Assembly: GCA_015501585.1 (NCBI GenBank)
Contig: JADNRY010000056.1
Coordinates: 219,938 to 283,937, forward strand
Length of the DNA: 64,000 bases
Source of the DNA: Rhodocollybia butyracea
Lineage: Eukaryota > Basidiomycota > Agaricomycetes > Agaricales > Omphalotaceae
Direction: 5' to 3'
Positions 24,760 through 39,175 of the stretch are shown here, piece by piece. Position numbers and translations under genes: made by a program. The notes under the pieces are model-generated. The model was not told the DNA's origin. It saw nothing but the letters and a program-made list of their open reading frames with translations, and did no database searches. Position 1 is the stretch's first letter. Every line of letters begins with the position of its first letter.

Positions 24760-25163
24760 ACCGGGACTGGTCATTTCTGTAGCACGATGTATCAGTATAC
24801 AGCTTGGAATCATTATCTCTGATACCTACGACAACCTCGAACCAAGCATGACGTAGGGAGCGGAAAAATTCTGGAATTGCTGCAAGAGCACCGGACGTCG
24901 TTTCTGTTTTTAACCTGATCCTTTCTCTCTGTTTCCCCGGCCCCTTTGCCTTCTTCCGCATGGTAACAAATCATTCAGCCATTCAGTGAGATAGTCAAGG
25001 ACGGTCCGAAGGAATGTTCAAGGCGGCCAGCTTGTTACCTGTGATTTCGACTGCACTTCAGTTTTACTCCGCTGTATCAAACACCGTCATAAGACGAACA
25101 TGATTCAAGGTACATAAGAGAGCACAAGTTCTCAGAATCCCATTGTTTGCCAACGGAACAAGT
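24760..25163. other. Intergenic stretch upstream of the GH16-like gene
   Basis: A minus-strand ORF (24458-24961) covers part of this and overlaps the kinase 3' end antisense; it has no recognised motif and I do not call it. The rest should hold the promoter of the gene at 25164. Confidence 0.4.
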
Positions 25164-26380
25164 ATGATTACTATCGGGTAGGCCGCCTTCTGTCATATCA
25201 CACTCTTCTAACGGTCTTCCAGATATGTCGCCCTTTTGGCTGCTGCCTCTATCACTAGGAGTCCCTTAGTTCAAGCCGCAACCACAGTCATCCCGTCAAA
25301 CTCCTTATCCTCATACACCACTTTGGAGCAGTTCTGGGCGTATCTCTATCCTTGGGGCTCTGACCACAATGGGAGTGAGTGTTCGAGTCGTGTTCGAGTC
25401 GATTCTTCCTGGTACGCTGTATCAATGGATTATACACAGGCGCCCGAATGGTTGGAAACTCAAGCTATCACGAGAATATTGCAATCGCATCTTCCACCCT
25501 CTCGTTAATTGCTACACCTACATCTGGAGCCGTTCCTCCTACGAGTACAGCAAACCCGAATCCCGCCATTCACTATGCAAGGTGAGAATTAAATCTACTC
25601 GATACTCATCTTCGGCCTGTTATAATTAACGTTCAATAGTGGAACCATTCATGCCCTGGAACAAATAACCGTCACTAGCGAGAACTCGTACACTATTTCA
25701 GGAGATTTTAGTGCCCCCACAACATTTGGTAAGTTCCACCGATACCCTTTCGAGTGACGCTAAGAAACCAAAAAAAAATGTCCAGGACTTGGCCTGCATT
25801 TGGTAAGCCAATTCCCGCTGTCTAATTCACTGCGTTGACGTTTTTCGATAGGCTTACGGTACACAAATTATTGACCCATTCTGATCTTCGTCGCTTATAT
25901 GCATCTTAGGCAGTAGTAGGATGGCCTCCAGAAGCCGATCTCGGGGAATGGAAAGGAACCACCAATACTTGGTTCAACACTTTCAACACTTCCACAGTGG
26001 TGGTCTCTGACCTTGTCCCTTGGCCCTCGGACCTGTCCTTCCACACCCTGATGGCAGTTCTTACTGCCGAGTCAAACAACAAAGACGTACGCATTGATTT
26101 TTACATGGACGGCGAGTTGAAAACCACGCAATTTGGTTCTGGGTTCGTCGGTGCTGCGCTCTGGCTGTAAGTCGCGCCTCTTTTTTCGTCGTAAAAGCTA
26201 TACTTACGGATTCATTATCATAGGATCATTGACCTTCAGGTCTGTTTCTTGCCGTGACCCCCCAATCTTGTAATTGCTGACTTATCCGTACAGATGGAAG
26301 GCAGCTCCGGGAGTCCAGGACCTACGGGAACGACTACTTATAAGATTCGCAACGTTGAAGTTACAAGGTCTGGAGATTAA
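25164..26380 (+). CDS. Secreted GH16-like (concanavalin A-like lectin/glucanase) protein
   Basis: Predicted beta-glucan or galactan-active secreted enzyme of the GH16-like fold. A signal peptide, MITIGYVALLAAASITRSPL, is made by joining ATGATTACTATCGG to the exon after 25222. Later exons give ARMVGNSSYHENIAIASSTL, a linker, NPAIHYASGTIHALEQITVT, SGDFSAPTTFG, then TWPAFWLTAVVGWPPEADLG with the motif E-A-D-L-G-E in the place of the GH16 ExDxxE catalytic signature. It continues GTTNTWFNTFNTSTVVVSDL, VRIDFYMDGELKTTQFGSGF and YKIRNVEVTRSGD before TAA at 26378-26380. About seven exons. Enzyme activity is inference from the motif. Confidence 0.82.
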
Positions 26381-26667
26381 TATGCATACATACTGCAGGA
26401 TGAAGCAATACGTAACGTTTTTCAGAGTTTCCCAGTTGATCAGTAATTTTCGGTCATTTATTGAGTATGCTACTATTGAGTCTTTTGAGGCGAAATCATA
26501 AACTTAAATCGGTTCGGAGATGATAATAGGAGGTAATTCGTGTTTTGTCTGTGTGTTTTGTCTCGTGTTTTGCATGTTTGCTGTCTGATGGAGCGTACAC
26601 AGCCACATCATCCAGGTGCCACGTATTTTTATAGCGCTCACCTTTTTCTTTCGACCAAAACATCGTT

Positions 26668-27857
26668 ATGACTTCTCGTATTAGTATTGCTCGACCGCAA
26701 TCCTCCAACTATAATCCAGACCCTCATGGTCTCTCGAATTCACGGTCGTCGACAGGCTACCGCTCTGCCAATCCTGATGATCCCCTAGAAAAGCTCCGTG
26801 CTTTCAGCAAGCAGGTTGAAGACGCCGTCGAGATATACGCACAACCCTTGAGGCCCCATTTGCCGGCAATTGGTCGCTTTATGATTGTTGTGACGTTTTT
26901 GGAAGATGCAGTGAGAATTCTCTCTCAATGGTCCGACCAAATTTGGTATCTTCAGCAGTGCGTATATTTTGTATGCAGACACCGCCTTTAGTGCTGATGT
27001 TTTCTTGTAAATAGACATAGACATTTTCCTTGGGGACTTTCACATCTCTTTCTCCTCATAAACGTCGTTGTGAGTAGACTTTGTTTACGCGCTTTACTCG
27101 CACGAAAATCCCTTCATTTGTACTTCAGTCTGTCTTCTAGTTTATACTGAAATCTCGTGGCTCTAGGTTATGCTCGGTGCTTCTGGTTGTGTGATTCTCA
27201 AACGCTACACTGAATATTCAGTGGCGGGATTGCTCGGCGTCGTCGTCATTCAAGGCTTCGGTTACGGTCTTATTTTCGATCTTACCTTCTTCCTTCGCAA
27301 TCTCAGTGTCATCGGTGGTCTGTTTATGGTATTCAGCGATTCTATGATGACGCGCAAAAAGCTCTTTGCCGGACTACCAACCTTGAGCGAGACCGACCGA
27401 AGAAAATAGTTCGTATTGTCAGGATTCTCTTTACCTATAGGTTGCTGATCTATGCTCTAGTTTCCTTCTCGCTGGTCGTGTTCTCCTGATCTTCCTTTTC
27501 TTAGGATTCATCATCCAAGGAACATGGACTATCGCTCGTGTCTTCGTGTCCATTGTTGGTCTCGCCGCATGTGTTATGGTCGCCGTTGGCTTCAAAGCCA
27601 AGTGGTCAGCAGCCTTCTTGGTTTTCGTTCTCAGCATCTTCAACGTCTTTGCCAATAATTGGTGGTCCGTTCCTTCTGCGCATCCACAGCGTGATTTTTT
27701 GAAATATGACTTTTTCCAAACATTATGTGAGTCCATTTCCTCATGAATCCAAATTAGCTTGTTCACTGGTATTGCAGCCATCGTGGGTGGTTTAATTCTA
27801 CTTGTCAACATGGGACCCGGAGGCCTCTCGGTAGACGAGAAGAAGAAGAACTACTAG
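26668..27857 (+). CDS. ERV29: SURF4/Erv29-type ER cargo receptor
   Basis: Multi-pass membrane protein that loads soluble cargo into COPII vesicles at the ER. Starts MTSRISIARPQSSNYNPDPH; conserved block LEKLRAFSKQVEDAVEIYAQ, then RPHLPAIGRFMIVVTFLEDA, membrane helices, VLGASGC-type exon (VMLGASGCVILKRYTEYSVA), QGTWTIARVFVSIVGLAACV, and HPQRDFLKYDFFQTL joined to SIVGGLILLVNMGPGGLSVD. Ends EKKKNY, so the last four residues KKNY fit the KKxx ER-retrieval signal. Six or so exons with short introns, all in frame; normal family length. Confidence 0.95.
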
Positions 27858-27949
27858 ATGACGCGCATTTGCTCAAGCCTTTTCAGACTGTTCGTGGAGA
27901 TGAATCGTCGCGATGGCTGTCATGCTGTTTACAAGAGTTGATTTACGAT

Positions 27950-30900
27950 GAACCTCGCTAATGGATATTAAGGCTAGAGCAACCATAATTTGTGTTCGCG
28001 CTGTGCACCAAAATTTTTATTTCTACTAGCTTTGTATTTCCATGTAGTGTGGGGTGGTCTAAATCTATTTATTCCAAAGTCACTAATAGACAACTCTATG
28101 GTCACGAATTAGGCTTTAACGAAGAAAGGAACTCGTCTACACTACCCATATACGTTGCCCACTCGGACCATCTGTGGAACGGGTAAGTACGCGACGAAGC
28201 ACAGCAGGAGAAGTCTTACCCATCTCCGACAGGAGGAGCTTGCAAGTTACCTACATTTATGCGTCAGTCAACGAACATGATTTCCAGCGCTTGGCGACTC
28301 ACTGGAGTGTCCTGAAAACATTCCAGACGCAATACTAGAGCTTGTATTACTATATAAATCGACCTCCGGACTGGCATTGTTTTCGAACCAGTTCAAACAC
28401 ATGGTCATTACTCAGAGGTACAGGCAGCCGCCCAAGATCCTCTGTATGAAGGGGCAGTCCAAACAAACTATTGTAATCGAGGCATAACTTGATCATGGGC
28501 CGTTGAACTCATTGGCGGGTCAAGAAACTCAGCTTGAGCTGCAGTCTGTGCAGGAGGGTATGAGAAGAGGAAGATTGCTGTGGTAACAAGAAAGAAGGTA
28601 GTGCACTGTTGCTTTGAGAAGCGGGATAGTGCATCTCTGTACGAACTGGGAACAAAAAACCCATTAGATTCGTCAGATTCACTTGCATGCACAGCAGTCG
28701 GTGTCATCGTGTGACGATTCTCGCCCTGGTCCTCCCTTTCGCGTTTTTTGGTCCTTGATCCCAAATTAGAACCAAACTGAACCTCCACTGGCTGAGCAGC
28801 TACTATCTCGATCAGAATATCACTGTTGAAGAACGATTAATTGGGAGACATTGTTCGCGTAAAATCAAAATCAAAAAGGAACATACCGCATTCTTCCTGC
28901 AATCTGATACCTCTTTTCGTATATGCCCAAGATCCTCAGACACCGATACACATCTTCCATCTCTCTCCTCGGATCCATCACCATCCCAAGGCGCTTTCCC
29001 AGCCCACAGGTTCAAAAGAATCATGATCGCAGAGTCGAATATAACCTGGGAAGAGTGACCCATGGGGCTTGGATAATTGTGGGCGTCAGAACTAAAGAGG
29101 CTAGATGCCGAGGGGGGCAAGGGATTAGAAACGAGATCTTTTCTTCTCGAATGGAGATCCAAGACATGTAAAAGCCGAGCGCGCTGCGTTGGCGCATACG
29201 GCGAGAGAAGAATATGACATTCCTGAATAACGTCGCGGTCGTTCTGAGGCCTGCTTTGACCCTGGCTGAATAAAGAGCCTGTGAGGACAAGGTCAGTAAG
29301 CAGTTGCGAGAGAAAAACATCTTTCTTTACCTGTGAACGATCATCTGTATAAAGTAGTATGTGCAGTACAAGGAAGCTGATACTTCAAACAGTAAAGGAT
29401 CTTCCCTGTTAGGGTCCCATCTTACTTGAAGTCTGTCAATCGGGTTTGAAGGAAAGTGATCTCTACGTACGACGATCAGGAACATTATCCACCCATTCGT
29501 TCAGAGCAGAATCCAACTCTTTAACGACTCTTTCATCCCACGATGCTGAAAGGCTAGCTGAATCTCCCACCTCCGGTGGTTTCTTAACGGAATACTAAAA
29601 ATAACAACTATTGGTCAAAAGACTGACGGAAAGAAAGCAAAACTCACCAGATTTTTTTAGCGCGAACGAGAGAATATCCAACAGCTTAAGTTCCGCAATC
29701 CAAAATCCTACCCACGATGGCCTTCCAGGAGGTTGTTTGAATGCTTGTTCGGGATCAGGATGCTCCCCAATACTCGTCGTCGCATTCACTAGGCAAGTCG
29801 AGATCGTAGCTAAACAATCCGATAAAACAATGTCAGCACGTCGGAGGGGAGGATTCAGAATACTCACTCGGCCCGATCTGTAGCCCTCGGCCTTCCCAAA
29901 AAAGCACTCGCAAACACGTCAAGGCATAGCAACGACCAAAATGCTCTCTTCCATAGCTCTTTCTTGACACTGGCTTTGTGCCGAGGAAATGGCGTCGGTG
30001 AGCACCAACGACCTGAGCGTGTCGGATGCCGACGGAAATGAGGGGCCAGCATTGGCTTGGTGAAGGACGTTGTTGAGAGGAACATGACGACGTTCTGTGA
30101 ATCGAGAGGTGTAAGTCTTATGGTCGAGATTGAAACAGCCAGAATAAAGATTTACACAGATTATCTGAACTACATATAACGCGTTTTGTGGTGTTAGTTC
30201 TTGTAATGGAGTGATTTGATTGATATATTTCCATCCTATGGAGTCGAATCGGTTCAAAAGACGATGTATATTGTGAGGATGTATACTTGCCGATACTGTG
30301 GCTTCGCTCCTGTGCAGTGAGATTCGCACCTTCCTCGAGTGTCCTCTCGTCAGACGAAAACCTTGCTCCTAAGGCGCAGACCGACAAAACAAGTTCACCG
30401 AAAGCTCGTTCCCGTTCGTGCAGTCCGGTGTCTATACCGCGCTGAAATGTCGGCTGATGAAGGACAGGCATTAAACCGGAGCGTTTCTGGAAGTGTATCT
30501 CAACGAGAGATGCGAGGAGGTCGGGTGGGGGAAATATCAGCTTCGATGTGGGTTCCAGTTGGGTTGGTAGGTGCTGCCACTGGAGAAATGTGGGTTTACT
30601 AGGAGTAAGGAGAGAGTAGGAATACATACCGGGTAGATATTCCAGAATTCAGCTCTCTTCATCCCGCGTATATGCATATTTGGAGTGTCAAACCCACCAG
30701 TCCCTTCTCCATTCATAATGTCTCTCTCGATCTCGAACCTGAAAGGTGGTGTCTTCGGGCGGCTTGTAGACATACCAGCGTCGTCGTCATATTCTTCCTT
30801 GATTTTCAAGGCGGTTTTCATCAAGGCTACCTGACTAGAATTTCCATAAAAGCTAACGCTTGCACCGATCTGGAGATTCCTGACGATGTCTGTAATGTCT

Positions 30901-32513
30901 GCTTCGTTGGAATTAGGCTCGTACAGTTTGTTTTGGGAAGGGACAGGCGGAGATCCGGGACGAGAGGGATAGAGGGTTAAACTTGGGTTGTGGTTGGAAT
31001 TGGGAGAAGAGTTTCCACTGGGTAACCTATTCGAAAAATGGGAGTAAGAGGGAGATCTGGATACTGAGCTAGTGTTCTGGCTAGTATTTAGCAAAGCCTT
31101 TTCCAGCGACCTCGCATATCTTGCGATTTCTTTGAGCGTGCGATTGAGGAGGGTCTTATCGGCTATCGGTGCTTGGTATGACGGTAAGTCTAAGATGGTG
31201 GATATCTGGGATTTTGCAAACGCGAACTTGTCGTCCAGTCTTAGATCGGGTGCGGTCTCCGTCGATGTGACAGCGGTGCTAGTCATATTAATGAAGGTAG
31301 TTTTGTTTTTCTAAACAAGAGATTGAATCTCTTTGGACCAGTTCGAAGAAGACTGCTATACCTTCTTGGTACTATGGGTGCATTCAGAGTTCTATATAGC
31401 ATGGGTCAAAACTTATGTGCTACGATATAGTTCATCGAAAACCTTACGAAGGCTTTGCAGTTTGTACAAATGTTGTCTGGCATCTTTGAGCTATCACCTG
31501 GATGTCAATGAGCTATGGAACTTGAAACCCGAACAAACATATCCACATCGAACTGGGTGAAACAAGGCAGCGTTAGATCAACTTGAGCAACATGGATTGT
31601 TCTCACTCTTTCGCTACGAGAGACGCAGATTATATGATTGAAGCAGGATATGAAGAATAATGTACGAACCTGTTTGCACATATCACAAGCACCGTGCAAA
31701 CGTCTCTTCTTGAACCCTCCGGGAGGTTCATCGTATAGCTTTGGTTCAAGTGAAGTGCCTTCCATTGATGATTTTCGCTTTAGTTGTGTTAGTATTTATA
31801 CAATCCGGGTAGCGAGGAGAAGCGAATAGTTCCATCAGTTGTTAGCGTAAATCCTGATCCATGTCGATGGGCGTTAGATGACGCGCTTCCTGAGCGTCTC
31901 CTGACGGCGACTTTCTTCTTACCACTCGACTTTTATCAGCTTTTATCCGAGTCGCAAAATAGTCTTACGCGTTCAGTACCGGTATCAAGACTAGGGTATA
32001 TACTCAACCTTGTGGATTTGCAATAGTCCTAGCCCCGTCCATAGCGGTTTCCCAGGTGCATCGGTAGACCTCAGACTAACGACCTCAACGGAATTTGCAA
32101 ACACCACATCTTATCACTGTTTCTCATTTTACTTCCAAAGACGTATTAGAAAAACGCCTCAATGTGAACGAATTGAATGAAAGGAATATTTCGAGAAGAA
32201 AAAAAGGACTATAGCTAGCACAAGAAGTTTTTATTTAAGCACCGGAAGGCTGTTGACGTCTTTGAGAAAACTGTACGAGGCGGTGAGCAATAACGAGGAA
32301 ATGTTCAGTGAAAGAGAAACAACAGGACCAACTTGGTCAAAAGGGTGTGGTTGCGCAGTTCCTCCTTACCGAGCTCACAAACTCATCAGAAGGCTGCAAA
32401 TGGCGCTGCATCGCAGTAGATTAAGGTACTTGTTCGGAGAAAAGATTTTTGCATCCAGACACGGTCACAGTGACTTCTTTCACGCGACAGTATATACCAA
32501 CTTCCCGCGATTT
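27950..32513. repeat. Tandem segmental duplication, unit A (~4.56 kb)
   Basis: The sequence beginning CTCGCTAATGGATATTAAGG at about 27952 recurs from about 32516, and similarity continues through the whole unit including the transcription factor and its upstream region. Unit A ends (32475-32513) with CACGCGACAGTATATACCAA, a copy of the last codons and 3' flank of the oxidoreductase gene that is complete only behind unit B. Confidence 0.9.
28216..31765 (-). pseudogene. Zn2Cys6 fungal transcription factor, copy A (C-terminus broken)
   Basis: Nuclear regulator of the Zn2Cys6 plus fungal-specific transcription factor domain type. Exon 1 (31765-31670) ends KKRRLHGACDMCKQ; a 7-nt microexon (31607-31613) and exons near 31490-31440 and 31400-31370 give RKSDSSKMPDNICTNCKAF and NSECTHSTKK, so five of six cluster cysteines are visible and the third is replaced. 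The regulatory part follows: KTLLNRTLKEIARYARSLEK, LIFPPPDLLASLVEIHFQKR, ELVLSVCALGARFSSDERT, ELWKRAFWSLLCLDVFASAF, EHPDPEQAFKQPPGRPSWVG. Compared with copy B, an ~11-bp loss near 28640 and an added base near 28485 shift the frame, and the last exon has a TGA near 28275. End taken at the TTA matching the copy B stop. Confidence 0.82.
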
Positions 32514-35500
32514 ACCTCGCTAATGGATATTAAGGCTATTGCAACAATAATTTGTGTCCACGCTGTGCACCAAAATTCTTATTTCTACTAGCTTTGTATT
32601 TCCATGTAATGTCGGGGGAGGTCTAAATCTATTTATTCCAATGACTAATGGACAACTTCACAGTCACGGAGTATGCTTTACCGAAGAAAGGAACTCGTCG
32701 ACACTAGCCATATATGTTGCCCACTCGGACCATCTGTGAAACGGGTAAGTAAGCGACGAAGCGTAACAGGAAGCGCCTTACCCATCTCCAACAGGAGGAG
32801 CTTGCAGTAGACCTGTTCGCATTTTTCGCATCAGTAAACGGAGATGATTTTCCCCGCTTGTTGACTCACTGGAGTGCCCTGAAGATGTTGCAGATGTAAT
32901 ACCTGAGCTTGATCCACCTGAGGTCCAATATGGATCGACCTCCGGACTGGGATTATTTTCGAACCAGTTCAAGACATGGTCATTGCTCAGAGGTACTGGC
33001 AGCCGCCCAAGATCCTCCGTACGAAGGGGTAGTCCAAACAAACTATTGTAATCGAGCATTACTTGATCATTGGCCGTTGAACCCATTGGTGGGTCAAAGA
33101 ACTCAGCTTCAGCTGCAGTCTGCGCTGAAGGGTACGATGAAGATGGTGGAATGGAAGGTGATAAGAAAGAAGGGAGTGCACTGTTGCTTTGAGAAGCGGG
33201 ATAGCGCATCTCTGTATCCTCTCTATCGCGAACTGGGAACAAAAACGCGTTGGCTTCGTCAGATTCACTTGCATGTGCAGTAACCGATGTCGTCGTATGA
33301 CGATTCTCGCCCTGGTCCTCCCTTTCGCGTTTTTTGGATCCTGAGCCCAAATTAAAACCGAACTGAGCCTCCATTGGCTGAGCCGCTATTATCTCGGTCA
33401 AAATATCACTGTTGGAGCAAACCATTGAGAAAATAGGATCAAAATTAGAAAGAAACATACCGCATTCTTCCCGCACTCTGATACCTCTTTTCGTAGATCC
33501 CCAAGATCCTCAAACACCGATAAACATCTTCATCTCCCTCCTCGGATCCATCGTCATCCCGAGGCGTTTGCCAGCCCACAGGTTCAAAAAGGATCATGAT
33601 CGCAGAGTCGAATATGACCTGAGGAGAGTGACCCATGGGGCTTGGATAATTGTGGGCGTCGGAGCTAAAAAGACTAGATGAGGGGGCAAGGGATTAGAAA
33701 CGAGATCTTTTCTTCTCGAATGTAGATCTAAGACATGCAAAGCCGAGCGTGCTGCATTGGCGCATACGGCGAGAGAAGAATATGACATTCCTGAATAACG
33801 TCGTGGTCGTTCTGAGGCCTGCTTTGACTCTGGGTGAATAAAGAGCCTGCGAGGTAAAGTTAGTGAGCAGCTACGAAGAAAAGTGTCCTTTTTGCATCAC
33901 CTGTGAACGATCATTTGGATAAAGTAGTATGTGCAGTACAAGGAGGCTGATGCTTCGAACAGCAAGGGGTCTTCCCTATTAGGATCCCACCTTACTTGAA
34001 GTCCGTCAATCGGGGTTTGAAGGAAAGTGATCTCTACGTACGATGATCAGGAACATTATCCACCCATTCGTTCAGAGCAGAATCCAACTCTTTAACAACT
34101 CTTTCATCCCACGATGCTGAAAGGCTAGCTGAATCTCCCACCTCCGGTGGCTTCTTAACGGAATACTAAAAGAGCGAGATATGATTAAAAGACTGATGGA
34201 AGGAAAGCAAAACTCACCAGGTTCTTTAGTGCGAACGAGAGAACATCCAATAGCTTGAGTTCCTCGATCCAAAATCTTACCCACGATGGCCTTCCAGGAG
34301 GTTGTTTGAATGCCTGCTCGGGATCAGGATGCTCCCAATACTCGTCGTCGCACTCACTGGGCAAGTCAAGATCGTAGCTAAACGACCCGATGAGACAGTG
34401 TCAGTACGTCATATAAGAGGATTCAGTGCGCAACTACTCACTCGGCCCGATCTGTAGCCCTTGGTCTTCCCAAAAACGCACTCGCAAACACGTCGAGGCA
34501 CAGCAACGACCAGAATGCTCTCTTCCATAGCTCCTTCTTGACGCTGGGCTTTGTGCCGAGGAAATGGCGTCGGTGGGCACCGACGACCTGAACGTGCCGG
34601 ATGCCAATGGAAATGAGGGGCCAGCATTGGCTTGGTGAGGACGTTGTTGAGAGAAACATGACAACGTTCTGTGAATTAAGAAATTAAGCAAGTCTTATGG
34701 TCGAACCAGAATAAAGATTTACACAGATTATCTGAACCACATATAACGCGTTTTGTGGCGTTAGTTCTTGCAACGGATTGATTTGATTGAGATATTTCCA
34801 TCCTATGGAGCCGAATCAGTTCGAAAGGCTGTGTACATGTATTGTGAGGATGGATACTTGCCGATACTGTGGCTTCGCTCCTGTGCAGTGAGATTCGCAC
34901 CTTCCTCGGATACCCTCTCATCAGACGAAAACCTTGCTCCTGAGGCGCAGACCGACAAAACAAGTTCACCGAAAGCTCGATCCCGTTCGTGCAGTCCGGC
35001 GTCTAGACCGCGCTGGAATGTCGGCTGATGAAGGATAGGCATTAAACCGGAGCGTTTCTGGAAGTGTGTCTCAACGAGAGATGCCAGGAGGTCGGGTGGG
35101 GGAAATATCAACCTCGATGTGGGTTCCAGTTGGGGTGGTAGGTGCTGCCACTGGGGAAAATTGGGTTTAGTAGGAGTAGAGAGGGAATAGAAAATACATA
35201 CTGGGTAGATTTTCCAGAATTCAGCTCTCTTCTTTCCGCGTATATGCATATTTGGAGTGTCAAACCCATGAGTCCCTTCTCCGTTCATGATGTCTCTCTC
35301 GAGCTCGAAACTCATAGGTGGCGTCTTCGTGCGGCTGGTAAACACACCAGCGTCGTCGTCGTATTCTTCTTTGATTTTCAAGGCGGTTTTCATCAAGGCC
35401 ACTTGACTAGAATTTCCGTAAAAGCTGTCAGTGCTTGCACCGATCTCGATATTCTTGACGAGGTCTGCAATGTCAGCTTCGTTGGGATTGGGTTCGCACA

Positions 35501-36979
35501 GTTGGATTTGGGAAGAGGGCGCCGGAGATCCGGCATGAGTGGGATAGAGGGTTAAGCTTGGGTTGTGGTTGGAATTGGGCAAAGAGTTTTCGCTGGGTAG
35601 TCTATTGGGCGGTGATGAACGGGAATGGGAGGGAAAAGAAGATCTGGATAGAGAGCTGGTGCTCTGACCAACATTTAGCAAAGCCTTTTCCAACGACCTC
35701 GCATATGCTGCGATTTCCCTAAGCGTGCGATTGAGGAGGGTCTTATCGGCTACCGGTGCTTGGTATGACGGTAAGTCTAAGATGGCGGATATCTGGGATT
35801 TTGCAAACGTGAATTTGTCGTCCAGTCCTAGATCGGGTGCGGTCTCCGTCGATGTGACAGCGGTGCTAGTCATACTGATGAAGGTAGTTTTGTTTATCTA
35901 AACAAGGATTGAATCTCTTTGGACCGGTTCGAGGAAAATCGCTGTACCTTCTTGGTACTATGAGTGCATTCAGAGTTCTATATAGCATGGGTCAAGAATT
36001 ATGCGCTACGATAAAATTCATCGACGACCTTACGAAGGCTTTGCAGTTTGTACAAATGTTGTCTGGCATCTTTGAGCTATCACCTGGATGTCAATGAGCT
36101 ATGGAACTTGAAACCCGAACAAACATATCCACATCGAACTGGGTGAAACAAGGCAGCGTTAGATCAACTTGAGCAACACGGATTGTTCTCACTCTTTCGC
36201 TACAAGAAACACAGATTAATTGAAGCAGGATATGGAGAATAATGTACGAACCTGCTTGCACATATCACAAGCACCGTGCAAACGTCTCTTCTTGAACCCT
36301 CCGGGAGGTTCATCGTATAGCTTTGGTTCAAGTGAAGTGCTTTCCATTGATGATTTTCGCTTTACTTGTGCTAGTATTTATACAATCCGGGTAGCGAGGA
36401 GAAGATAAGAATAGTTCCATGTAAATCCTGATCCATCATGTCGATGAGCGCTAGATGACGCGCGTTTCCTGACGGCAGACTTTCTTCTTACAATCATGAT
36501 ATCCCTCGACTTTTATCCGAGTCGCAAAATGGTCTTACGCGTCCAGTACTGGTATCAAGACTAGGGTATATACTCAACCTTGTGGAGTTGCAATAACCCT
36601 AGCCCCGTCTGTAGCGGCCAAATAACGGTTTCCCAGGTGCATCGGTAGACCTCGGAGACTAACGACCTCAACGGAATTTCATCTTATCACTGTTTCTTGA
36701 GTGATTTCCAAATACATATCGCTCAATGTGAACGAATTGAATGAAAGGAACATTTTGAGAAGAAAAAGGACTATAGTTAGCACAAGAGAAAATTGCATGA
36801 GGCGGTGAGCAATAACAAAATGTTCAGTGAAAGAGAAACAACGGGGCCGGAAGGGGGTGGTTGCAAAGTTCCTCCTTACCGAGCTCACGAACTTATCAGA
36901 TAGATGGCTGTAAGTGGCGCTGTATCGCATTAGATTAAGGTACTCTTTCATAATCGAGACGCGCTTACAGTGACTTCTT

Positions 36980-37008
<29 letters not shown>
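32514..37008. repeat. Tandem segmental duplication, unit B (~4.5 kb)
   Basis: Second unit of the duplication. Its right end lies inside the last nine codons of the oxidoreductase (REKLVYTVA), which continue without break into that gene, so this unit has the ancestral right flank. Confidence 0.9.
32778..36347 (-). CDS. Zn2Cys6 fungal transcription factor, copy B (apparently intact)
   Basis: Paralogue of copy A with the C-terminus intact. Starts MESTSLEPKLYDEPPGGFKK, then RRLHGACDMCKQ; the same 7-nt microexon lies at 36193-36199 and gives RKSDSSKMPDN, followed by ICTNCKAF and NSECTHSTKK. The large exon at 35873-34803 carries ADKTLLNRTLREIAAYARSL and a Ser/Pro-rich stretch, then LIFPPPDLLASLVETHFQKR and GLMPILHQPTFQRGLDAGLH of the fungal regulatory domain. 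Downstream exons hold VKKELWKRAFWSLLCLDVFA and PDPEQAFKQPPGRPSWV. The last exon (33476-32778) ends LRLLMRKMRTGLLQAPPVGD and a stop. The third cluster Cys is missing in the best splice model. Targets unknown. Confidence 0.85.
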
Positions 37009-38254
<1,246 letters not shown>

Positions 38255-39175
38255 TGTGTGAGATTCTGAGAGATGAGAAAAGCACAATGGGCTTGGTTTT
38301 TATAAGGACCAAGATTACAAGGTCCTTACCAAGCAGCGCAACACTTGTGCAGTCCTTCTTACCGAGGTGAACCAAACTTTGTAAGGCGATTTAACTTGAG
38401 TACGTTGATTTGTGTTGAGCGCATCGCGCCTTACCAATCCAACTTACCAAGCGGTGTTTTGCCAAGCAGCGCCTCACGACCTCAGCGGCGCATCATACGT
38501 TTTGCCCATCGTGCAGGCCTCGCTAGTCCTCACAACCTTACCAACCAGTAGATCGTACATTTTGCCTTAAGTTTGGCTCACGTTGCCATTGCCGCCTAAT
38601 GCAAATCTCGATTGCACTCATGTGAGTTGAGGTGACTACCGAAGAGGACCAAATACTTCCCCTCGTTTCTCGTGCGATCCATCCTACGAATTTCTTCGAG
38701 GATCTCGGGATCGTTATTCCTCCCAACATACCGGAACCACTCGTCTATATTCCATCTGGGCCCAAAATTGTTGAAAAAAATGATCACTTTCCTGCTTAGG
38801 AGTTATTCGTCCAGTCAGCGCCGTATTTTTCAGCTGAAACGAAATTAGCAGGGGGAACGGTGCACCGAAAGGGAAAATAAAAATAAAGCGCACAAACAAA
38901 GGATGGTGAAGGGAACGGCCAGGGTGCGAACTATGCTGCTGCAATGGGAAGAAAGCCAAAACGTTGTTGACGAATTAAAGGCCAAAATGTCACCGAGGAG
39001 TACTAACTGTACCAAGCCTCGAGAACGAGGAGTTTGCTCTGTCACATTGGTTGAGGAAGTTGTTGTTGACTCGGATGAGGAGCGAATAGTGTGGCGTCGC
39101 CGTTGATGCGATACACGCCCAAAGATGAGTCAATCATAATCACGTGCCTTTTGATTCTCTTAAACGTCGACCGCG
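38255..39175. other. Divergent intergenic region upstream of oxidoreductase and PDS5
   Basis: Contains several repeats of the word CCTTACCAA and CAAGCAGCGC between 38325 and 38545. Short ORFs on both strands (minus 38596-38787, minus 38714-38959, plus 38903-39106) are acceptable in composition but carry no motif; a small gene cannot be excluded. Confidence 0.4.

Noticed and set aside
24458..24961. 167-codon minus-strand ORF antisense to the kinase 3' end
   Set aside because: Mostly a shadow of the conserved kinase exon; no motif.
38325..38545. CCTTACCAA/CAAGCAGCGC repeats as a possible CRISPR-like or regulatory array
   Set aside because: Units are too irregular in spacing and sequence; organism is eukaryotic. 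Simple repetition only.
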